Source of the DNA: an uncultured Anaerovibrio sp.
GTDB lineage: Bacteria > Bacillota > Negativicutes > Selenomonadales > Selenomonadaceae
NCBI GenBank assembly: GCA_902785445.1
Contig: CACZYN010000132.1
Coordinates: forward strand, 1 to 5,317
Reading direction: 5' to 3'
Length of the DNA: 5,317 bases
Each line of letters starts with the position of its first letter. Position 1 is the stretch's first letter. The position numbers and the translations under genes were made by a program. Shown here piece after piece: positions 1 to 5,317 of the stretch. The notes beneath the pieces were generated by a model, which did no database searches, had not been told where the DNA came from, and saw nothing but the letters and a program-made list of their open reading frames with translations.

Positions 1-9
1 GTACTCCCA

Positions 10-33
10 CTGAATTTAGCCGAATAAATCCAG
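10..33 (-). repeat. Second hairpin next to the window edge
   Basis: Positions 10-18 pair with 25-33 around a six-base loop (TTCGGC on the minus strand). Eight pairs are Watson-Crick and the ninth is G-U on the minus strand but A-C on the plus strand. This favours a minus-strand RNA, or minus-strand single-stranded DNA, as the folding molecule. It is followed by TGGGAGTAC and not by a T-run. Confidence 0.75.
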
Positions 34-34
34 A

Positions 35-88
35 GCTTACGGGTGCTTGACTCCCACCTTAGAGGAAGGAGCCTTAGCACCCGTTAGC
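35..88 (-). repeat. Long nested hairpin (inverted repeat)
   Basis: The arms ACGGGTGCT (39-47) and AGCACCCGT (76-84) are perfect reverse complements. They are extended outward by GCT (35-37) and AGC (86-88) past a single T/T mismatch. Inside, 49-54 pairs with 68-73 with one G-U wobble if read as minus-strand RNA, leaving a 13-nt loop. It is seen directly in the sequence. Its function is unknown, and no T-tract follows on either strand. Confidence 0.85.
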
Positions 89-121
89 GTGGGGTAAAAT
101 CACTTTAATTATTATAGAAAA

Positions 122-2071
122 TTATAGAGAGTCCTGGGACTGGCGGAACCGGTATACACCGATACCCAGCTGGCGAGGGCTCTTTTCCTGCATAAGCTTG
201 AAAGTAGCTTCATCAAAATATGGCTTACCAGCATCAAGATTATCCAAGGCTGTGCGGTAGGCCTTGGTCAGCTGGGCCACCAGCTCAGGGGCATAATCCT
301 TGGCTTCAATGCGGAAGGAACCGATGCCATTAAATTTCTCCAAATATGGATAGTAGCACAAATCCTTGGTAAATAAGATGTGATTACGGCCAAACTGATC
401 CATGCGGAGCGGGTGAACGCCGCCTACCTTGTCCTTAAGGGCATAGTGACGGTTCACAAATTCCGGATTGACAAGATGCTTGTAAGGTAAAATCATGGCC
501 GCAAAATTATGGTCGCAAATCATGGACTCGTAAGCACCATGGACGATTACTTCAATTGGCAGAGGAGAATTTTCCACCAGCTTCTTTAACTGGCCAAAGG
601 ACAGCTCCAAAGAAGCAGTGCCCATTACCAAACCATTTTTCTGCATGAAGGTGGCAGCCATGTGGTTAAAGAGATTAAAGGAAAAATCAGCCTGAACCGG
701 GAGATCAGTACACTCCTGCGCTAATTTCAGAGTGCCCAAATTGCTTACCATAATACCCGCCGGCTGCAATTCATTTACTGCGTGCAAGAACTGCTCAATC
801 TCGCCACACTCCCGACGCATGGTGGTGCGAGGGGTGCTGATAACTACCTTGGTATTATATTTTTTACCCAATTCGATGGCAGCTGCAGTATCCTTCAGGG
901 ACCAAGGCTTTTGTGGTTTAAATACCTCACCGGACAAATAGATAACATCAGCACCGTTTTGGCAGGCAGCTTCGGCGGAAGCCAGATTTGCTACCTGGAC
1001 AGACAACCGGCGTTTGCCGTTAAATGGCTTGCTGATAGGTTCCTCAGCCCGCAGAATTTCATCCTGGAAGCCGGCTTCTTCCACAGCGTCACTGAAGAAA
1101 CGTGGTTCACGGGAACCATCAAAGCCAATATCACTGGCATCAGGCTGCCCCAAAGCGAAAGTGGTGGTAAAATCCCGGGCCCGATTCTTATACAGATCCT
1201 GCCAGCCTTCTTCATCAACCTGATAGCCATATGGATCTTCAATATAAGCATCAATGGCCTTTCTGTAGGTTGCTACGATGCGGCGGACAAAATCAGCAGG
1301 ACGCATACGGCCTTCGATTTTGAAGGAGAATACCCCGGCCTGAATCAGCTCCGGTATGTTGCGGTACATGCACATATCCTTCAGAGCCAGCTTGTAGTCG
1401 TGTTGGTCATCTTTATCCAGGATTTCCCCGGTGTTCTCATCAATGAGCTTATATGGCCAGCGGCAAGGCTTCAGACAACGACCACGGTTGCCGCTCTGAC
1501 CGAATACTACACCAGAGTGAATGCACTGGCCGCTTTCGGCAATACACATATCCCCGTGCATGAAGTATTCAATTTCCAAGCCGGTTCTTTCCTTAAATAA
1601 GGACATTTCCGACAAAGTCATTTCTCGGCCTACCACAATACGGGTTATGCCATATTCTTTCAGCTTCTTGATGGCATGCTCGTTGTGGGTGTTCATCATT
1701 ACCGAGGTGTGCAGGGGAATGTCAATGCCCATTTCCTTGGTAAGTTCTAATACAGCAAAATCCTGTACCAAAATGGCATCAGGACGAATTTCATTTAAGT
1801 AAGCCAGATATTGTTTCAATGGCTCCACTTCATCAACACTGATTAGGTTGTTCAAGGTTATGTAGAGGTGAACACCATGAGCATGGGTGTATTCTATAGC
1901 CTTTTTCAGGGTTTCATCATCAAAATTGGTTTCCTTGTTGCGATGCATACGCATATTGAAATGCTTGCCACCAAGGTAAACTGCATCAGCTCCAGCCTCT
2001 ACGGCGGCTACCAGAGCATCCCAGTTACCGGCCGGGGCCAACAACTCAACGGATTTACGGTTTAAGATCAT
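122..2071 (-). CDS. Peptidase U32 family protein, probable RNA hydroxylase (RlhA/TrhP-like)
   Basis: This 649-residue cytoplasmic protein has no signal peptide or membrane segment. The N-terminal half opens with ELLAPAGNWDALVAAVEAGA (9-28) and AVYLGG, typical of U32 barrels. It carries the family signature around EYFMHGDMC (168-176), GQC (181-183) and GNRGRCLKPCR (194-204), giving Cys176, 183, 199 and 203 as likely iron-sulfur ligands; Cys234 lies nearby. FSFKIEGRMR (248-257) closes this half. Residues about 356-610 repeat the same layout in degenerate form without the cysteine set. U32 proteins were named as collagenase-like proteases, but characterised bacterial members (RlhA on 23S rRNA C2501, TrhP on tRNA U34, UbiU/UbiV) are O2-independent hydroxylases with 4Fe-4S clusters. 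The length is close to E. coli RlhA, but the exact substrate cannot be read from sequence, so no symbol is given. The ATG at 2071 follows AAGGAG with a 9-nt spacer. The gene is transcribed divergently from rluB. Confidence 0.88.
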   Translation of the reverse strand: MILNRKSVELLAPAGNWDALVAAVEAGADAVYLGGKHFNMRMHRNKETNFDDETLKKAIEYTHAHGVHLYITLNNLISVDEVEPLKQYLAYLNEIRPDAILVQDFAVLELTKEMGIDIPLHTSVMMNTHNEHAIKKLKEYGITRIVVGREMTLSEMSLFKERTGLEIEYFMHGDMCIAESGQCIHSGVVFGQSGNRGRCLKPCRWPYKLIDENTGEILDKDDQHDYKLALKDMCMYRNIPELIQAGVFSFKIEGRMRPADFVRRIVATYRKAIDAYIEDPYGYQVDEEGWQDLYKNRARDFTTTFALGQPDASDIGFDGSREPRFFSDAVEEAGFQDEILRAEEPISKPFNGKRRLSVQVANLASAEAACQNGADVIYLSGEVFKPQKPWSLKDTAAAIELGKKYNTKVVISTPRTTMRRECGEIEQFLHAVNELQPAGIMVSNLGTLKLAQECTDLPVQADFSFNLFNHMAATFMQKNGLVMGTASLELSFGQLKKLVENSPLPIEVIVHGAYESMICDHNFAAMILPYKHLVNPEFVNRHYALKDKVGGVHPLRMDQFGRNHILFTKDLCYYPYLEKFNGIGSFRIEAKDYAPELVAQLTKAYRTALDNLDAGKPYFDEATFKLMQEKSPRQLGIGVYRFRQSQDSL

Positions 2072-2080
2072 TTTATGTTA

Positions 2081-2086
2081 CTCCTT
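2081..2086 (-). promoter_or_regulatory. Ribosome binding site of the U32 gene
   Basis: Read on the minus strand, AAGGAG lies 9 nt before the ATG at 2071-2069. This strong Shine-Dalgarno match fixes the start codon. Confidence 0.85.
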
Positions 2087-2111
2087 TTAAATAAAGTTGT
2101 TTTGTACGTTA

Positions 2112-2141
2112 TTTATATAAACACACTGCACTATAGTGTAA
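2112..2141 (-). promoter_or_regulatory. Candidate sigma-A type promoter for the U32 gene
   Basis: On the minus strand TTACAC (2141-2136) acts as a possible -35 box and TATAAA (2117-2112) as a -10 box, with an 18-bp spacer. Transcription would begin near 2105, leaving a leader of about 34 nt with the Shine-Dalgarno site inside it. The match was made by eye to the consensus; the AT-rich surroundings allow alternatives. Confidence 0.45.
2129..2138. promoter_or_regulatory. Perfect 10-bp palindrome CACTATAGTG, possible operator
   Basis: CACTATAGTG is its own reverse complement. It lies between, and partly overlaps, the proposed -35 and -10 boxes of the U32 promoter. A neighbouring ACACT (2123-2127) adds a further half-site complementary to AGTGT (2135-2139). 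The placement would suit a repressor site, but a 10-bp palindrome in AT-rich DNA can arise by chance. No known regulator consensus was recognised. Confidence 0.3.
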
Positions 2142-2204
2142 CATTTTTTCTATAAATAATAAAGAGGGAACATAAATGGTTGCTAAGCCGATACAATAAA
2201 AAAC

Positions 2205-2233
2205 TAGACACTGCGGGGGGCTTATGCTTTAAT
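2205..2233 (+). promoter_or_regulatory. Candidate promoter for the rluB operon
   Basis: TAGACA (2205-2210) and TTTAAT (2228-2233) are separated by 17 bp, and each matches five of six consensus positions. Transcription would begin near 2240, immediately before the Shine-Dalgarno site, giving an unusually short leader of about 16 nt. A second weaker -10-like box, TACAAT (2192-2197), has no convincing -35. The rest of 2072-2255 is AT-rich with no further gene seen. Confidence 0.4.
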
Positions 2234-2240
2234 TATTAGG

Positions 2241-2246
2241 AAGGAG
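2241..2246 (+). promoter_or_regulatory. Ribosome binding site of rluB
   Basis: AAGGAG lies 9 nt before the ATG at 2256. It is a strong match and supports the chosen start. Confidence 0.8.
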
Positions 2247-2255
2247 TGTCGAAGG

Positions 2256-2996
2256 ATGGAGCGGATTCAAAAACTTATCAGTCGGGCTGGGGCGGCTTCC
2301 CGGCGGGAGGCCGAGCGAATGATACAGGCTGGTCGGGTTACCTTAAATGGTAATGTGGTTACGGAGCTGGGCGTTCAGGCCGAAGAGACTGATGAGATAG
2401 CTATAGATGGTGTAGTATTAACCTTCACGCAGGTTAAACGCTATTTTTTATTGAATAAGCCTAAGGGATATTTGTGTACGGTAAAGGACGATCGGGGCCG
2501 GAAAACGGTGCTGGAGCTCTTGCCGGATGTGACGGAATATATTTATCCTATCGGGCGGCTGGATTATGATACCGAGGGATTATTATTACTGACCAATGAC
2601 GGGGAGTTGATGAACGGTCTTTTACATCCCCGTTTCGAGGTAAATAAAACCTATGTGGCCAAGGTAAAGGGGCAGCTTACGCCAGACCGTTTGAAAGAAC
2701 TGCGCACGGGTATTCATTTGGAGGATGGCCTGACGGCTCCGGCGGAGGCTAAGCTTATGGAATATAATGAGCAGGGCAACTGGTCCAAGGTTAAGCTCAT
2801 AATTCATGAGGGACGTAATCGGCAGGTTAGACGTATGCTCAGTGCTGTGGGCAATGAGGTTATTGCCCTGAAGCGTATTGCTTTTGCTGGCTTGACTTTG
2901 GATGGTGTCAGTCGAGGTCAGTATCGGGAGCTTACAGCTGAGGAGATTGCAATGCTAGGTCACATTGCTGGAAAGTCGGGAAAAGACAATGGATAA
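2256..2996 (+). CDS. rluB: RluB-family pseudouridine synthase (RsuA/RluB/E/F class)
   Basis: This 246-residue enzyme isomerises a uridine in rRNA to pseudouridine; E. coli RluB acts on 23S U2605. Residues 1-50 form an S4 RNA-binding domain (IQKLISRAGAASRREAERMI, then GRVTLNG). The catalytic domain starts at YFLLNKPKGYLCT (63-75) and holds GRLDYDTEGLLLLTNDG (100-116), with Asp103 the expected catalytic aspartate. HEGRNRQVRRM (184-194) and the C-terminal LKRIAFAGLTLDGVSRGQYR (205-224) are typical of the RluB subgroup. The length matches Firmicute members. The ATG at 2256 is preceded by AAGGAG at 2241-2246 with a 9-nt spacer. It is the first gene of a three-gene run. The family is certain; target-site specificity is inferred from subgroup resemblance. 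Confidence 0.93.
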   Translation: MERIQKLISRAGAASRREAERMIQAGRVTLNGNVVTELGVQAEETDEIAIDGVVLTFTQVKRYFLLNKPKGYLCTVKDDRGRKTVLELLPDVTEYIYPIGRLDYDTEGLLLLTNDGELMNGLLHPRFEVNKTYVAKVKGQLTPDRLKELRTGIHLEDGLTAPAEAKLMEYNEQGNWSKVKLIIHEGRNRQVRRMLSAVGNEVIALKRIAFAGLTLDGVSRGQYRELTAEEIAMLGHIAGKSGKDNG

Positions 2997-4230
2997 TATT
3001 ATTGTGGTGGGAGCTGGCCCGGCGGGTATGATGGCCGCTATTAAGGCTGCTGAAAATGGTGCCCAGGTCACGGTGCTGGAAAAAATGAAACAAGCTGGGA
3101 AAAAAATGCTCATTACCGGCAAGGGACGTTGCAATATTACCAATGTGGCGGAAATACCGGAAATTATCAAAAACATTCCTGGTAATGGTAAATTCCTCAA
3201 TAGCTGTATTCGGGCCTTTGATAATGAGGATGTACAGTATTTCTTCAATGGATTGGATGTACCCACTAAAGTGGAACGAGGCGGCCGGGTTTTTCCCGTA
3301 AGCGATAGAGCTGCTGATGCGGTAAATGCCATGGTGTTGCGGCTTTATGAGTTAGGGGTTAAACTATATACTGGTGTCAGTGTAGAGGAAATACTTATTG
3401 AGGATGAACGGGCTGCAGGGGTTAAAACCACTGATGGCAAAATATATAAGGGTGATCGGGTAATTATCGCCACAGGGGGAGCTTCCTACCCGGGGACTGG
3501 TTCCACAGGCGATGGCTATACTATGGCTAAAGCGGTCGGTCACCATGTTACAAGTATTCTTCCTTCCTTGGTGCCCTTGGTAGCCGAGGAGGAATGGGTA
3601 ACCGAGCTGCAGGGACTATCCCTTAGAAATGTTCGGGTCTATTTAATGGCCGAAGAGAAAAAAGTGGCAGACATGTTTGGGGAGATGCTGTTCACCCATT
3701 ATGGGGTAAGCGGCCCGGTGATTTTATCCCTTAGCCGGCAGGCAGCTCAATTGCTGGATGCAGGTAATTTTGTTGAATTGATGATTGATCTAAAACCGGC
3801 ATTGTCCTTTGAACAGCTGGATGCCCGGATTGTCCGGGATTTGGAAAAGTACCAGCGGAAGGAAATGAAAAATGCCTTAAAGGATTTGCTGCCGGGGCGG
3901 TTAATCGAGCCAGTGCTGGATGCAGCCTATATTGAGCCGGACCGCATGGTTAATTCCATTACCAAGGAGGAACGACATCGACTGGCTCAAGCCTTGAAGG
4001 GAATGATTGTAACGATTACTGGTACTCGTCCTATAGCGGAGGCAATTGTAACCGCTGGAGGAGTGTCTGTGAAGGAAATCAATCCCAAGACAATGGAATC
4101 AAGAGTGATAAAAAATCTGTATTTTGCCGGTGAGGTAGTGGATGTGGATGGCTTTACCGGCGGCTTCAATTTGCAGGCAGCGTTCTCTATGGGGGCGGCA
4201 GCCGGCAATTGGAGCGTATGGAATGAATAG
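2989..4230 (+). CDS. HI0933/YhiN/BaiN-family FAD-dependent oxidoreductase
   Basis: This 413-residue cytoplasmic flavoprotein has an N-terminal Rossmann motif IIVVGAGPAG (4-13) and an acidic residue ending the second strand (VLEKM, 29-33) for FAD binding. The family hallmark GKKMLITGKGRCNITN spans residues 37-52. Others are GGRVFPVSDRA (98-108), IIATGGASYPGTGSTGDG (159-176), FTHYGVSGP (235-243) and GEVVDVDGFTGGFNLQAAFS (381-400), the last closing over FAD. Members are often labelled aminoacetone oxidase family or BaiN; a role for BaiN in bile-acid 7-dehydroxylation has been proposed in Clostridium scindens. The natural substrate of most members is unknown, and nothing nearby suggests bile acids. 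The start is placed at the ATG at 2989, overlapping rluB by 8 nt, which suggests translational coupling. A TTG eight codons upstream (2965) is possible but would add residues before the Rossmann strand and lacks a close Shine-Dalgarno site. The true site before 2989 is also weak. Confidence 0.9.
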   Translation: MDNIIVVGAGPAGMMAAIKAAENGAQVTVLEKMKQAGKKMLITGKGRCNITNVAEIPEIIKNIPGNGKFLNSCIRAFDNEDVQYFFNGLDVPTKVERGGRVFPVSDRAADAVNAMVLRLYELGVKLYTGVSVEEILIEDERAAGVKTTDGKIYKGDRVIIATGGASYPGTGSTGDGYTMAKAVGHHVTSILPSLVPLVAEEEWVTELQGLSLRNVRVYLMAEEKKVADMFGEMLFTHYGVSGPVILSLSRQAAQLLDAGNFVELMIDLKPALSFEQLDARIVRDLEKYQRKEMKNALKDLLPGRLIEPVLDAAYIEPDRMVNSITKEERHRLAQALKGMIVTITGTRPIAEAIVTAGGVSVKEINPKTMESRVIKNLYFAGEVVDVDGFTGGFNLQAAFSMGAAAGNWSVWNE

Positions 4231-4234
4231 GAGG
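4229..4234 (+). promoter_or_regulatory. Ribosome binding site deciding the aroA GTG start
   Basis: AGGAGG begins inside the TAG stop of the preceding gene and ends 9 nt before GTG at 4244. An in-frame TAA at 4238-4240 rules out any start further upstream, so the GTG is the first possible and best supported start. Confidence 0.88.
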
Positions 4235-4243
4235 ATATAACAA

Positions 4244-5317
4244 GTGGGAAATCGAGCAATTAAACCAGCAACCAAGGCATTACGGGGAGAACTTGTTATA
4301 CCAGGAGACAAATCCGTTTCCCATCGGTCAGTAATGCTGGCTTCCTTGGGGGATACACCGGTACATATTACCAATTTCTTGCCATCGGCAGATTGCCTGT
4401 CTACCATAGGCGTAATGGAGGCATTGGGTGCTCAGGTGGAAAAGGTAAGTGATACTGAGCTGGTGGTCAAGGGAAATGGCTTACATGGCTTAAAGGAACC
4501 AGCAACCATTTTAGATGCGGGTAATTCCGGCACGACGCTGCGGCTGATGATGGGTATGCTGGCACCCCAGAAATTTCCTTCGATTTTTACAGGGGATGCT
4601 TCCTTGCATAAACGTCCTATGGGGCGGGTGATTAATCCTCTGCGTCAGATGGGGGCCAATATTGTGGGACGGGCAGAAAATACCAAGCTGCCGATTGCTA
4701 TTGTTCCAACAGAGGAAAACCTTCGCGGTTTTACTTATGTGATGCCGGTAGCCAGTGCCCAGGTAAAATCAGCTATATTGTTGGCTGGGTTGTTTGCGGA
4801 GGGGGAAACCACTGTGGTGGAGCCATATCCATCCCGCAACCATACTGAGTTGATGCTGGAAGCCTTTGGAGTAGAACTTAGAAGGGAAGATAACCGGATA
4901 AGCCTAAGCGCACCGGAAAAACTTACGGCACCACAGGAGTTGCCAGTTCCGGGCGACATCAGTTCGGCGGCATTTTGGCTGGTGGCGGCGTCCGTTATAC
5001 CGGACAGTGAGCTTTTGCTTAAAAATGTGGGGATTAATGAAACCCGCACAGGAATCATAGATGTGCTTCGGGATATGGGGGCGGATATCACCATTACCAA
5101 TGAGCATAAAAGTGGCGGCGAGTCCGTAGCGGATATTCTGGTGAAATACAGTAAATTGCATGGTACGTCCTTTGGAGCGGATATAATTCCACGCTTGGTG
5201 GACGAAATTCCGGCTATTGCTGTAGCGGCCATGTTTGCTGATGGAGATACGGTAATTACCGGCGCTGGTGAGCTCAGGGTCAAGGAAACGGACCGTATTG
5301 CGGCCATGGCGGCTGAA
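4244..5317 (+). CDS. aroA: 3-phosphoshikimate 1-carboxyvinyltransferase (EPSP synthase), 3' end beyond window
   Basis: EPSP synthase joins shikimate-3-phosphate and phosphoenolpyruvate, the sixth step of the shikimate pathway to chorismate. One uninterrupted frame of 358 codons runs from GTG to the window edge; the family is usually about 430 residues, so roughly the last 70 are outside. Visible motifs include PGDKSVSHRS (20-29, with Lys23 and Arg28 in the substrate site), LDAGNSGTTLRLMMG (90-104, PEP-binding loop), KRPMGRVINPLRQMGA (123-138), SAQVKSA (171-177), PSRNHTE (196-202), NETRTG (265-270), PRLVDEIPA (316-324, with the active-site Asp320) and RVKETDR (345-351, with Lys347 and Glu348). 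GDKS, SAQVK, RNHTE and NETR are the four motifs used to define class II EPSP synthases, generally less sensitive to glyphosate. The gene follows the flavoprotein gene by 13 nt, so it is presumably cotranscribed with rluB. No frameshift or missing catalytic residue was seen in the part present. Confidence 0.96.
   Translation, partial: MGNRAIKPATKALRGELVIPGDKSVSHRSVMLASLGDTPVHITNFLPSADCLSTIGVMEALGAQVEKVSDTELVVKGNGLHGLKEPATILDAGNSGTTLRLMMGMLAPQKFPSIFTGDASLHKRPMGRVINPLRQMGANIVGRAENTKLPIAIVPTEENLRGFTYVMPVASAQVKSAILLAGLFAEGETTVVEPYPSRNHTELMLEAFGVELRREDNRISLSAPEKLTAPQELPVPGDISSAAFWLVAASVIPDSELLLKNVGINETRTGIIDVLRDMGADITITNEHKSGGESVADILVKYSKLHGTSFGADIIPRLVDEIPAIAVAAMFADGDTVITGAGELRVKETDRIAAMAAE

Larger units (their letters stand above)
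1..97 (-). mobile_element. Orphan structured element, possible IS200/IS605-type right end or omega-RNA scaffold (partial)
   Basis: This is a non-coding stretch just downstream of the U32 gene stop. Read on the minus strand it forms a long hairpin (arms 35-47 and 76-88, 12 of 13 positions paired) with an inner 6-bp stem (49-54 with 68-73), then a second 9-bp hairpin (arms 10-18 and 25-33, 6-nt loop), then the tail TGGGAGTAC running off the window edge. Neither hairpin is followed by a T-run on either strand, so they are not ordinary intrinsic terminators. A chain of hairpins ending in a GGGAGTAC-like tail resembles the right ends of IS200/IS605 elements, where the tnpB guide RNA scaffold lies. 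No transposase or tnpB is adjacent on the side where it would be expected, because the U32 gene is there. It could be a solo or MITE-like remnant, or an unrelated structured RNA. The assignment rests on pattern resemblance only. Confidence 0.4.

Noticed and set aside
10..88. Intrinsic terminator for the U32 gene
   Set aside because: Both hairpins lack a following T-run on the minus strand and on the plus strand, so they do not have the form of a Rho-independent terminator. Readthrough or Rho-dependent termination cannot be excluded.
36..99. Remnant of a TnpB C-terminus on the minus strand
   Set aside because: The one frame open over about 20 codons encodes no zinc-finger or other TnpB motif and is closed by a TGA just upstream. 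No protein-coding remnant can be supported.
782..1600. Long plus-strand open frame of 272 codons opposite the U32 gene
   Set aside because: It is antisense to a clearly conserved coding region, has no recognisable domain and no Shine-Dalgarno site suited to its start. It is a shadow frame of the U32 gene.
2184..2224. Possible leader hairpin TAAGCC/GGCTTA upstream of rluB
   Set aside because: It has only six base pairs closing a 29-nt loop, and it lies mostly upstream of the better promoter candidate, so it would not be transcribed. No riboswitch or T-box features were seen.
2965..2988. TTG start eight codons upstream for the flavoprotein gene
   Set aside because: The added residues precede the Rossmann beta strand that normally begins these proteins, and there is no well-placed ribosome site. 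The ATG at 2989 gives the usual family start.
4735..5307. Minus-strand open frame of 190 codons opposite aroA
   Set aside because: The plus strand here encodes conserved EPSP synthase motifs throughout. The antisense frame is low-complexity and rich in Ser, Ala and Ile, as expected of a shadow.

Overview
The window looks like ordinary chromosomal DNA from a low-to-mid GC Firmicute. Gene content and protein style (a HI0933-type flavoprotein between an RluB-type pseudouridine synthase and a class II-type AroA, and a long U32 protein) suggest Negativicutes or a related clostridial lineage. That placement is an inference from resemblance; no rRNA or other marker gene is present.

Layout: Positions 1-121 hold no gene. 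They contain two strong hairpins that are not terminators and look like the right end, or guide-RNA (omega/reRNA) scaffold, of an IS200/IS605-type element with no transposase or tnpB beside it. Positions 122-2071 (minus strand) encode a 649-residue U32 family protein with the family's cysteine signature and a second, degenerate copy of the same fold; it is probably an RNA hydroxylase of the RlhA/TrhP kind rather than a protease. Positions 2072-2255 are a divergent promoter region with a perfect 10-bp palindrome inside the probable U32 promoter.

On the plus strand a tight three-gene run follows. It comprises an RluB-type 23S rRNA pseudouridine synthase (2256-2996), a HI0933/YhiN/BaiN-family flavoprotein (2989-4230, overlapping rluB by 8 nt) and aroA, EPSP synthase (GTG start at 4244, cut by the window end after 358 codons). 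The overlap and the 13-nt gap, with the aroA ribosome binding site starting inside the previous stop codon, indicate one transcript.

How they fit: U32 and RluB are both probable RNA-modification enzymes and sit back to back. AroA works in the shikimate pathway leading to chorismate and prephenate, and prephenate is needed for the O2-independent hydroxylation carried out by some U32 proteins. The functional link is a hypothesis; the co-location may be chance. I found no CRISPR array, tRNA, rRNA, defence system or complete mobile element. The least explained sequence is the structured element at the left edge.
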